5,485 nt of DNA. Origin: Acidimicrobiia bacterium (GTDB lineage Bacteria; Actinomycetota; Acidimicrobiia; IMCC26256). The position numbers were made by a program, and so were the translations under genes. Positions 1 through 5,481 of the stretch are shown piece by piece. The notes under the pieces are model-generated. The model was not told the origin of the DNA. It saw only the letters and a list, made by a program, of their open reading frames with translations, and did no database searches. How positions within the stretch are numbered: position 1 is the first letter of the stretch; every line of letters begins with the position of its first letter. The stretch covers positions 1 to 5,485 of the forward strand of contig JALRDW010000223.1 in NCBI GenBank assembly GCA_023262065.1. Reading direction: 5' to 3'.

Positions 1-250
1 CGACATCGGTCACTGCTCGTCGATCAAGGTGTATGGCACCGAGTTCTACCTCGAGGCGTTCCGGCTCCTCTTCGAGATCCTCGGGCCACCCGGGTATCTG
101 AAACAGGGAACCCCGGGCGCGGTCCTGAAGGCCCGGCTCGAGAGTCTCTACCGCGGAATGCTCATCCTCACCTTCGGAGGCGGCACCAACGAGATGCAGC
201 GCGACCTCATCGCACTGTTCGGTCTCGGCATGCCGCCGTCGCCGCGCTGA
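1..250 (+). CDS. acyl-CoA dehydrogenase, C-terminal fragment (5' end outside window)
   Basis: The last 82 codons of an acyl-CoA dehydrogenase lie in frame 2 and end at TGA 248-250; the start is beyond the window edge. What is visible is the C-terminal four-helix domain: an IKVYGTEFYLEAF segment, then LESLYRGMLILTF and the terminal GGGTNEMQRDLIA motif. In the family the GTxExQR stretch sits beside the FAD and the acyl-CoA thioester. The position where MCAD-type enzymes carry the catalytic Glu (YEGT) is Gly here (GGGT), so any catalytic base must be elsewhere, for instance at the isovaleryl/long-chain-type position in the missing part. FAD-dependent alpha,beta-desaturation of an acyl-CoA in the cytoplasm is expected. 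A second ACAD gene starts 47 bp downstream, so the two probably form one heteromeric enzyme, as in actinobacterial steroid side-chain degradation. The family is certain; substrate and pathway are inferred. Confidence 0.93.
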   Translation, partial: DIGHCSSIKVYGTEFYLEAFRLLFEILGPPGYLKQGTPGAVLKARLESLYRGMLILTFGGGTNEMQRDLIALFGLGMPPSPR

Positions 251-286
251 GCCGCAGCGCGAACCACCGACCCGACGACCGCATCC

Positions 287-291
287 AGGAG
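287..291 (+). promoter_or_regulatory. ribosome binding site of second ACAD gene
   Basis: AGGAG lies 6 bases before the ATG at 298 and fixes that start. No promoter-like sequence is evident in the 47-bp gap, so the gene is probably read from upstream together with the preceding ACAD. Confidence 0.75.
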
Positions 292-297
292 CATCCG

Positions 298-1410
298 ATG
301 GACTTCACCCTCACCGACGAGCAGCAGGCCCTCCAGGGCCTCGCCGCCCAGATCCTCACCGACAAGGGCACACTGCTGCGCCTCAAGGAGCTCGACGCCA
401 GCGACGACTGGTTCGACCGCGACACGTGGGCGGAGTTCGCCACCGCGAACCTGCTCGGCGTCGCCGTGCCGGAGGCCCAGGGCGGGCTCGGGTTCGGATT
501 CCTCGAGCTCTGTCTCGTCCTGGCGGAGCAGGGACGGCGGGTCGTGCCGATGCCGCTGTGGGCGACCCTCGCCGCCGGCGCCCTGCCGATCTCGCAGTTC
601 GGGACCGACGCCCAGCGCGCCGCACACCTCCCGGGTGTCGTGGCCGGCACGACCGTGCTGACCGGAGCGTTCGAGGAGTTCGGCGCGGACCCCGAGGTCC
701 CCGCCACCACCGCGACCCGCTCGGGCGACGGCTGGACCATCTCGGGGGTCAAGGCGACCGTGCCCGCGGCGCACCTCGCGACGGCGATGCTCGTCCCTGC
801 GACCACGCCGGAGGGGATCGGCGTGTTCATCGTCGACCCGAGGGCGGCCGGGGTCACCCTCGGGCGTCAGGACACGATGTCGCACGAGCCCCGCTTCGAG
901 GTGACCCTCACCGAGGTGCGCCTCGATGCCGACGCGCTGCTCGGCGGGATCCTCGACGACGGTTCGGCGCTGCGCTCGATCCTCGACCACGCCACCGTCG
1001 CGTTGTGTGCGATCAGCGCAGGATGCGCGCAGGAGGCGATCCGCATCGCCGCCGAGCACGTCACGAACCGCAAGCAGTTCGACCGGCCGCTCGCCACCTT
1101 CCAGGCTGTGGGCCAGCGCATGGCCGACTCGTTCATCGACACCCAGGGCATGCACCTCACGATGCTCGGAGCGGCCTCCCACCTCGCCCTCGGCGAGGCG
1201 GCCCGCAAGGAGGTGGCCACCGCCAAGTACTGGGCGGCGGAGGGTGGCAGCCGGGTCGGGTTCGCCGTGCTGCACGTGCACGGCGGCATCTCGATCGACG
1301 TGGACTACCCGATCCACCGGTACTTCCTGTGGCTCAAGGAGAACGAGTTCACCCTTGGCGCCGCAACGCCGACGCTCGCCCGACTCGGGCGCATGCTCGC
1401 GGCATCCTGA
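298..1410 (+). CDS. acyl-CoA dehydrogenase family protein, probable non-catalytic partner subunit
   Basis: A complete 370-residue protein, close to the usual 370-400 residues of the family. The N-terminal helical domain begins MDFTLTDEQQAL and contains GVAVPEAQGGLGFG (about 54-67). The middle beta domain spans about 115-215 (GDGWTISGVKATV at 143-155). The C-terminal helical domain has NRKQFDRPLATFQ (257-269) and HVHGGISIDVDYPIHRYF (327-343). Two usual catalytic positions are not Glu. The MCAD-type site in the terminal motif reads LGAATPTLAR with Ala at about 355. The isovaleryl/long-chain-type site, aligned by eye to LDxER, reads LDHAT with Ala at about 232. The usual Gly of QFGxP is Asp262. 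Loss of both bases next to another ACAD gene fits the alpha2-beta2 ACADs of mycobacterial cholesterol degradation (FadE26/27, FadE28/29 type), where each active site is built from two subunits. A standalone enzyme using another base cannot be excluded. The SRPBCC gene follows after 27 bp. Confidence 0.93.
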   Translation: MDFTLTDEQQALQGLAAQILTDKGTLLRLKELDASDDWFDRDTWAEFATANLLGVAVPEAQGGLGFGFLELCLVLAEQGRRVVPMPLWATLAAGALPISQFGTDAQRAAHLPGVVAGTTVLTGAFEEFGADPEVPATTATRSGDGWTISGVKATVPAAHLATAMLVPATTPEGIGVFIVDPRAAGVTLGRQDTMSHEPRFEVTLTEVRLDADALLGGILDDGSALRSILDHATVALCAISAGCAQEAIRIAAEHVTNRKQFDRPLATFQAVGQRMADSFIDTQGMHLTMLGAASHLALGEAARKEVATAKYWAAEGGSRVGFAVLHVHGGISIDVDYPIHRYFLWLKENEFTLGAATPTLARLGRMLAAS

Positions 1411-1422
1411 TCCGACGAACGC

Positions 1423-1430
1423 GAGGAGGA
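1423..1430 (+). promoter_or_regulatory. ribosome binding site of SRPBCC gene
   Basis: GAGGAGGA lies 7 bases before the ATG at 1438, inside the 27-bp gap after the ACAD stop. It supports efficient independent initiation on a shared mRNA. Confidence 0.75.
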
Positions 1431-1437
1431 CGGTCCC

Positions 1438-1905
1438 ATGACCGCGAGCGTGCAGACCGCATCCCGGCTCATCCCGGTCCCGGCCCAGGTGCTGTTCGAC
1501 CTCGTCGCCGATCCGTCGCAGCACCCGGCGTTCGACGGCTCGGGCACGGTGAAGTCGTCGCCCGCCCCGTCGGGCAAGGTCGGGATGGGCGACACGTTCG
1601 GGATGTCGATGCACATGTACATCCCGTACAAGATGGTCAATCGGGTCGTGGAGTACGAGGAGGGCCGGCGCTTCGCGTGGACCCCGGGACTCGACGGCCC
1701 GTCGTTCATCGGTCGCCACATCGGCCCGGTGATCTGGCGGTACGAGTTCGAGGAGGTCGAGGGCGGCACGCTCGTGACCGAGACCTGGGACCCGACCCGC
1801 TCGAAGCAGCGGCGGATCTACGCGATCGCGGGCATGGAGCGTCAGGTGACCCCCAACATGGAGCGGACGCTCGAACGACTCGAACGCCTCGCACTGGGCG
1901 CCTGA
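1438..1905 (+). CDS. SRPBCC (START/polyketide cyclase-like) family protein
   Basis: A 155-residue protein of typical single-domain SRPBCC length with no signal peptide or membrane segment. The family pattern is visible in order. The first strand leads into PVPAQVLFDLVADPSQHP (13-30), the helix-loop that opens the fold. Strands around residues 62-82 (PYKMVNRVVEYEEGRRFAW) and 98-118 (IWRYEFEEVEGG, then TLVTETWD) follow. A long C-terminal amphipathic helix, NMERTLERLERLA (140-152), covers the ligand cavity. SRPBCC proteins bind hydrophobic ligands or catalyse cyclisation, dehydration or hydrolysis of them; no specific reaction can be read from this sequence. Its place directly behind two ACAD genes suggests binding or handling of a lipid, steroid or CoA-derived intermediate of the same pathway, which is inference. 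The fold assignment is firm, the function open. Confidence 0.88.
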   Translation: MTASVQTASRLIPVPAQVLFDLVADPSQHPAFDGSGTVKSSPAPSGKVGMGDTFGMSMHMYIPYKMVNRVVEYEEGRRFAWTPGLDGPSFIGRHIGPVIWRYEFEEVEGGTLVTETWDPTRSKQRRIYAIAGMERQVTPNMERTLERLERLALGA

Positions 1906-1906
1906 C

Positions 1907-1929
1907 CCGGACCCACCTGGGGGGGTCGG
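1907..1929 (+). terminator. weak hairpin after the ACAD/SRPBCC operon
   Basis: Immediately after the SRPBCC stop, GACCC (1910-1914) pairs with GGGTC (1923-1927) around an 8-base loop. CC/GG extends the stem past one bulged G. There is no T-run, so this is at best a weak or factor-assisted terminator. In this GC-rich DNA such a short stem could be chance. Confidence 0.3.
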
Positions 1930-1940
1930 AGGGCCCCGGG

Positions 1941-1946
1941 TAGCCT
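1941..1946 (+). promoter_or_regulatory. possible -10 box for the 541-codon gene
   Basis: TAGCCT fits the actinobacterial TAnnnT -10 pattern and stands out in a G/C-only stretch. No convincing -35 hexamer is seen about 17 bases upstream. If used, transcription would start near 1952-1954 and give a leader of only about 15 bases that just includes the AGGAGG site. The call is tentative. Confidence 0.35.
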
Positions 1947-1954
1947 CGCCCTCG

Positions 1955-1960
1955 AGGAGG
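1955..1960 (+). promoter_or_regulatory. ribosome binding site that fixes the GTG start at 1968
   Basis: A perfect AGGAGG lies 7 bases before the GTG at 1968. This decides for the GTG over the next in-frame ATG at 1998, which has no such site. Confidence 0.8.
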
Positions 1961-1967
1961 GCACCCC

Positions 1968-3593
1968 GTGCGGCAGGTCTACGCGTGCAGGCTCGACATG
2001 GTCTACGAGTCCGAGGCGCGCACGCGTACGGACGCGTTCAACGCCCGGGTCATCGCCCGCCGGCTGTTCGAGCAGTACGCAGGCAGTGACGACTGGACCG
2101 ACGACGACCTCACCGACTGGGCGCCGGCGCCCGACCACCGGGTGCGGATCCGACGACTCCATGACGACCAGAGCGAGGATGCGGCGACGATCATCCTCTG
2201 GGAGCGCCCGCACCCCGATCCTGCGCTGCGTCTCCGCACCGAGGCGGTCATCGGCGTCGAGGCCGATCGGGGGTGGGTCGTCGTCCGCGAGGCCATCGGT
2301 TCCGTCGATCCGACGCTGACCCCGCCGGTCGACAACCCGAGGCAGGCTCCGGGGATCGTGACCGAGCTCATCGGCGCCATCGCGTTCGAGGACGCGATGG
2401 CGCGCCTCGCCATCGGCCCGAAGATGACGACCGCTGCCGACGCACCGGCGCTCGATGCGTTCCTCACCTCGTTGCGCCACCTCCCGGTGCTCGTCATCTC
2501 CGATGCGGGTGACGGCCGCACGGCGTCGGTGGCCAAGACGATCGCATTCCGGGTGGCCGGGCTCGCCCACGTGCACCTGCTCGGCGGTGGGACGGCGACC
2601 GACGCGTTCAACCGCGAGGTGGGGGGCGTGCACGCGGTGCCCCGCGGCGGGGCTCGTCTCTACTGGCCGCGGTTCCGATCGCTCGATGCGGCCCACAACC
2701 GCGCGTGGCGGGCCACCGACGTCGTGCGCAACGACGGCCTGCCGCAGCCCTCGTTCATCGGTGCGGTCGTGGACGCCGTGTTCACGGCCGGGGCGTTGCG
2801 GGTGCCGGATCCGCCCCTGGTCGCCCGCCTCGAGGCGGCCGAGGTGCGGCGGACGATCGAGCGGCGCCGGGCCGAGCGCGCGGCGCGGGTCGAGGAGGCG
2901 GCCGCTCCGGCCCCGGTGCCCCCGGTGGCCCCGGCCGAGCCGCCCCCGGCGCCGATGGCTCCCGCCCGTGATGCGGTCGAGGAGGAGTTGCTCGAGGAGG
3001 CCCTCGGTGAACTGCAGCGGGTGCGGGAACACCTCGCCCGGGTCGAGGCCGACCGCGATCGCGTGCAACGGGACTTCGACACGATGCGGGATCGGTGGAT
3101 CGCCCGCGCACAGTCCGGGGAGGTGACCGACGAACCGCCGCGCGCCGAGCCGCTCGTCGCCGTCGTGCAGCGGGCCCGCGAGCTCCCGCACCTGCGCATC
3201 CTCCCTGAGGCGATCGAGTCGGCCCGACGGTGGCAGTACGACCGGACCAACGAGGTGTGGACCGCGTTCACGCGGCTCGAGTTCCTGGCGAGCGAGTGGG
3301 CATCGGGAGCACTGACGGGCAGCTTCACCGCCACCGCGCGCGGGCTCGGCCTCGACTGGGCGGGTGGGGTCTCGGACACCGCCAAGCAGAAGTTCGCGGC
3401 CGACTACCTGCGCGAGGTCGACGGTCGGCAGGTGCTCCTCGGTCCGCACCTGCGGATGAGCGGCGGCAAGCAGCTGCTCCGCATCTACTGCGCGCTCGAC
3501 GAAACGCCGGGTGTGCCCGGCGGCCCGACGGTGCGTCGCCTGATCGTCGGTCACGTCGGCGGGCACCTGCGCGACCAGGGTGCGGACGACTGA
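1968..3593 (+). CDS. uncharacterised 541-residue multi-domain protein
   Basis: I do not recognise a named family. Five parts can be seen. (1) Residues 1-150 are mixed alpha/beta and begin MRQVYACRLD, with strands AATIILWER (72-80) and GWVVVREAI (102-110). (2) Residues 160-285 look globular: LPVLVISDAGDG (172-183), VAGLAHVHLL (196-205), then ARLYWPRF (229-236) and AAHNRAW (241-247). (3) A strongly basic helix, 287-308, leads into an Ala/Pro-rich hinge (311-334). (4) An acidic heptad-like helix, 335-378, probably a short coiled coil. (5) A C-terminal domain, 395-541, contains LGPHLRM (491-497), LRIYCALD (504-511) and IVGHVGGHLRD (526-536). There is no signal peptide, membrane segment or Walker A motif. 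The end pattern, basic strand then GHxGxHL, resembles to my memory the C-terminus of other uncharacterised actinobacterial multi-domain proteins and loosely recalls RelE/ParE-like folds; this is an impression, not an assignment. The gene appears monocistronic and lies just before a tRNA. Codon use matches its neighbours, so recent transfer is not indicated. Confidence 0.9.
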   Translation: MRQVYACRLDMVYESEARTRTDAFNARVIARRLFEQYAGSDDWTDDDLTDWAPAPDHRVRIRRLHDDQSEDAATIILWERPHPDPALRLRTEAVIGVEADRGWVVVREAIGSVDPTLTPPVDNPRQAPGIVTELIGAIAFEDAMARLAIGPKMTTAADAPALDAFLTSLRHLPVLVISDAGDGRTASVAKTIAFRVAGLAHVHLLGGGTATDAFNREVGGVHAVPRGGARLYWPRFRSLDAAHNRAWRATDVVRNDGLPQPSFIGAVVDAVFTAGALRVPDPPLVARLEAAEVRRTIERRRAERAARVEEAAAPAPVPPVAPAEPPPAPMAPARDAVEEELLEEALGELQRVREHLARVEADRDRVQRDFDTMRDRWIARAQSGEVTDEPPRAEPLVAVVQRARELPHLRILPEAIESARRWQYDRTNEVWTAFTRLEFLASEWASGALTGSFTATARGLGLDWAGGVSDTAKQKFAADYLREVDGRQVLLGPHLRMSGGKQLLRIYCALDETPGVPGGPTVRRLIVGHVGGHLRDQGADD

Positions 3594-3636
3594 CCCGCGC
3601 CGCCGCCCGCCCGGGGAGTCCGGCGCGGGGGCCGGA

Positions 3637-3642
3637 TACACT
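3637..3642 (+). promoter_or_regulatory. possible -10 box of the tRNA-Ser gene
   Basis: TACACT, within GGATACACT, matches TAnnnT and lies 11 bases before the mature tRNA 5' end. Transcription would start only a few bases ahead of the tRNA. No clear -35 is seen, so the tRNA may also be read through from the upstream gene. Confidence 0.4.
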
Positions 3643-3653
3643 CGGGCGCTCCC

Positions 3654-3746
3654 GGAGGGATGACTGAGTGGCCGAAAGTGCTCGCCTGCTAAGCGAGTAG
3701 GGGGTGTAAAGCCCCCTCGAGGGTTCAAATCCCTCTCCCTCCGCCA
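3654..3746 (+). tRNA. tRNA-Ser(GCU)
   Basis: A complete class II tRNA whose parts all pair. The acceptor GGAGGGA (3654-3660) pairs with TCCCTCC (3736-3742), and the D-stem is ACT/AGT. The anticodon stem CTCGC/GCGAG (3681-3685, 3693-3697) holds the loop CTGCTAA with anticodon GCT at 3688-3690. A long variable arm has the stem GGGGG/CCCCC (3700-3704, 3712-3716). The T-stem GAGGG/CCCTC encloses TTCAAAT (3724-3730). The discriminator is G3743 and CCA is encoded at 3744-3746. It reads serine codons AGC and AGU. The long variable arm and anticodon agree on serine. Confidence 0.97.
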
Positions 3747-3747
3747 T

Positions 3748-3778
3748 CGAGACGGCCCCCGCGAGGGGGCCGTCCTCG
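3748..3778. terminator. strong hairpin between tRNA-Ser and the convergent genes
   Basis: A perfect 10-bp inverted repeat (3751-3760 with 3765-3774) closes a GCGA tetraloop. It extends by 3 bp to 3748-3778 if C3775 is bulged out. It starts just after the tRNA CCA and lies 7-12 bases beyond the stop of the leftward dehydrogenase gene, so it can act on both strands. There is no T-tract on either side, as is common for GC-rich actinobacteria. It may also serve as an end-processing barrier for the tRNA precursor. Confidence 0.75.
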
Positions 3779-3785
3779 CGTCCGC

Positions 3786-4739
3786 CTACGGCGTGACGAG
3801 GTCGGGTGGGCGCTCGCCGGCGAGGACGGCGGCGGCGTTGGTCGCGGCGAGGCGGGCCATCGCGGTCCGGGTGCCGATGGTGGCCGAACCGATGTGGGGG
3901 AGCAGCACGGCTCGGGGTGCGGAGAGCAGGCGCGGGTGCACGACGGGTTCGCGTTCGAACACGTCGAGTCCGGCCGAGAACAGGCGACCGGCGTGCAGCG
4001 CGTCGGCGAGGGCCTCCTCGTCCACGACCGGCCCGCGGGTGGTGTTCACCAGCGTCGCCGAATCGCGCAGGCGGGCGATCCGGTCCCGATCGATGAGGTG
4101 GCGGGTCGCGTCGGTGAGCGGCACGTGCAGGCTGACGACGTCGGAGGTCGCGAGGAGTTCGTCGAGGTCCGCGGTCCAGCCGGGTTCCCCGGTGTCGTGG
4201 CGGGTGTGGTGGACGATCTCCATCCCGAAGGCGACGGCCCGACGGGCGACCGCCCGGCCGATCCGGCCGTACCCGACGAGACCGAGCCGGGTGCCGTGCA
4301 CGTCGAGACTCAGATGGTCCTCGAACCCCCAGCCCCTCCACCGACCGCTGCGGAGGTCGGCCTCGGCGTCGGTCGCGAGGCGACGGGCGGCGAGGATGAG
4401 CAGCCAGGTCGTGTCGGCGGTGGTCTCGGTGAGCACGCCGGGCGTGTTCGTGACCGCGATGCCGAGTCGGGCTGCGGTGGCGACGTCCACGTTGTCGTAG
4501 CCGACGGCGACGTTGGCGACGACGCGCAGGCGTCCGCCCGTCGCCCCGGCCTCGAGCACGGGCGCGTCGATCCGGTCGGTGAGCAGGCAGAGGATCGCGT
4601 CGGCATCGCGCCCAGCCTTCGCGAGCGCAGCCGGGTCGAACACCCGGTCCTCGTCGTTGGTGATCACCTCGTGCCCGGCGTCGAGCAGCGGGTCGAGTCC
4701 GCCGGCGGGCAGACGTCGGGTGACGACGACGCGCGCCAC
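3786..4739 (-). CDS. D-2-hydroxyacid dehydrogenase (glyoxylate/hydroxypyruvate reductase type)
   Basis: A 317-residue protein of the usual family length. It would catalyse NAD(P)H-dependent reduction of a 2-oxoacid such as glyoxylate or hydroxypyruvate to the D-hydroxyacid in the cytoplasm. The split substrate-binding domain occupies about 1-100 and 285-317 and includes VANVAVGYDNVDV (74-86). The Rossmann domain lies between, with GYGRIG (156-161). The catalytic triad is complete: Arg235 in NTTRG, Glu264 in DVFEREP and His282 in PHIGSAT. The second Rossmann strand ends HHTR with Arg180 rather than the Asp of NAD-specific enzymes, suggesting NADPH preference. The start is GTG at 4739, one base after the upstream stop (TGA-G-GTG), with no well-spaced ribosome binding site, so it is probably translated by coupling to that gene. 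The exact substrate is not determined by the sequence; phosphoglycerate dehydrogenase is unlikely because there is no regulatory C-terminal domain. Confidence 0.93.
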   Translation of the reverse strand: MARVVVTRRLPAGGLDPLLDAGHEVITNDEDRVFDPAALAKAGRDADAILCLLTDRIDAPVLEAGATGGRLRVVANVAVGYDNVDVATAARLGIAVTNTPGVLTETTADTTWLLILAARRLATDAEADLRSGRWRGWGFEDHLSLDVHGTRLGLVGYGRIGRAVARRAVAFGMEIVHHTRHDTGEPGWTADLDELLATSDVVSLHVPLTDATRHLIDRDRIARLRDSATLVNTTRGPVVDEEALADALHAGRLFSAGLDVFEREPVVHPRLLSAPRAVLLPHIGSATIGTRTAMARLAATNAAAVLAGERPPDLVTP

Positions 4740-4740
4740 C

Positions 4741-5481
4741 TCAGAACTCGTCGAGCGGGCGCCGGTCCTCGATCTGCGGCTGCCGGCCGGTACGCAGCGG
4801 GCTGAGCGGCGCGTCGACGAGGAGGGTGCGACGGGTGCGCACGTTCATGGCGTCGGCGTGCATCCGCCACGGCCACCGGCTCCGGTCGTCGTCCCAGGTG
4901 CGCTCGAAGGTGGCCCAGGTCGGCCAGTCGGGGATGGCCCAGATGACGATGGCCTCGTCGCGCGAGCCCATCGCCGTGTGGAACGCGCCGATCGGCACCA
5001 GCCCCTGCTCGCCGTACGCGCCCACCCCCACGTCGTGCAGTGCGTCGAGGTAGCGCTGCACCTCACCCGGTGCGGTGGTCACCACCTCGTGGGCGTACAC
5101 CGCACCGCGGGTGCCCGCGGCCGTGTGCTCCTCGATGGAGGGGCTCCACGGCTCCGGGACCACGATGCGGTCCACCCCACCGCGCCGCAGCGAGGCGGCG
5201 GCCGCCCACCACTCCACCAGCGAGGGGTCCTGCGCGCCCGAACCGACCAGTTCATGTTCGAAATCGGCGGCGAGGCCGTCCCAGTCGCTGATCTCCCAGA
5301 GGTTCACGACCTCGGGCCACCGGCCCGTCGCGCCGACCGTGGCCCACACACCGAAGCACAGCTGGTTGCGTTCCTCGCGGGCGACCGGACACCAGTTCGC
5401 GGTCATGTGGTGCATGTACCGGGCCCGGTTGTGGCCGATGACGTCGATGAACTCGTGGATGTAGACGTGCGGGTTGCTCAT
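4741..5481 (-). CDS. tandem-duplicated NIPSNAP/dimeric alpha-beta-barrel-like protein
   Basis: A 246-residue protein with ATG at 5481 and stop TGA at 4743-4741. An internal duplication is plain: residues 6-77 and 128-196 share VYxHE, an RY pair 15 residues later, an LxxxG or LxxG turn with T and G following, WxIxDW, and an FE pair. The copies are offset by 118-122 residues throughout. The size and order of elements (strand, helix, strands, helix with WxIxDW) fit the ferredoxin-like fold of NIPSNAP and antibiotic-monooxygenase-type dimeric barrels, here apparently fused into a pseudo-dimer. A linker of about 50 residues separates the copies, and a Pro/Arg-rich tail (224-246, with PLSPLRTGRQP) ends the chain. 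No signal peptide or membrane segment is seen. Function is unknown; the downstream coupled gene is a 2-hydroxyacid dehydrogenase, suggesting a shared small-molecule pathway. Only 4 bases upstream are in the window, so an earlier start cannot be excluded. Confidence 0.85.
   Translation of the reverse strand: MSNPHVYIHEFIDVIGHNRARYMHHMTANWCPVAREERNQLCFGVWATVGATGRWPEVVNLWEISDWDGLAADFEHELVGSGAQDPSLVEWWAAAASLRRGGVDRIVVPEPWSPSIEEHTAAGTRGAVYAHEVVTTAPGEVQRYLDALHDVGVGAYGEQGLVPIGAFHTAMGSRDEAIVIWAIPDWPTWATFERTWDDDRSRWPWRMHADAMNVRTRRTLLVDAPLSPLRTGRQPQIEDRRPLDEF

Noticed and set aside
172..183. LVISDAGDGRT in the 541-residue protein (residues 175-185) considered as a P-loop
   Set aside because: It lacks the GxxxxGK[ST] spacing and the lysine of a Walker A motif, so no nucleotide-binding claim is made. 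The numbers given for this entry are residue positions; the codons are at about 2490-2522.
148..1719. 523-codon open frame on the - strand opposite the ACAD and SRPBCC genes
   Set aside because: It is rich in Arg, His, Gly and Glu with no recognisable domain and lies opposite two genes with clear family motifs. It exists because high third-position GC removes stops from the antisense frame.
426..1943. 505-codon + strand frame overlapping the second ACAD and SRPBCC genes
   Set aside because: An out-of-frame shadow made almost only of Arg, Gly, Ala and Pro, crossing both real genes and their boundary.
2898..2969. GC-rich repeat-like stretch of CCGGCCCCGGTG type units
   Set aside because: It encodes the Ala/Pro hinge of the 541-residue protein; the units are irregular and do not form a DNA tandem repeat.
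1842..3728. 628-codon open frame on the - strand opposite the 541-codon gene and the tRNA
   Set aside because: It runs through the tRNA gene, has low-complexity Arg/Pro/His composition and no ribosome binding site. The + strand frame has a perfect AGGAGG and normal protein composition.
3654..3746. Selenocysteine tRNA or suppressor tRNA because of the long variable arm
   Set aside because: The anticodon is GCT and the acceptor and T-stems have the ordinary 7 + 5 bp of a serine tRNA.
3894..4805. 303-codon + strand frame opposite the hydroxyacid dehydrogenase
   Set aside because: An antisense shadow of a gene with a complete catalytic triad. Its own sequence is Gly/Val/Glu/Arg-rich with no domain.
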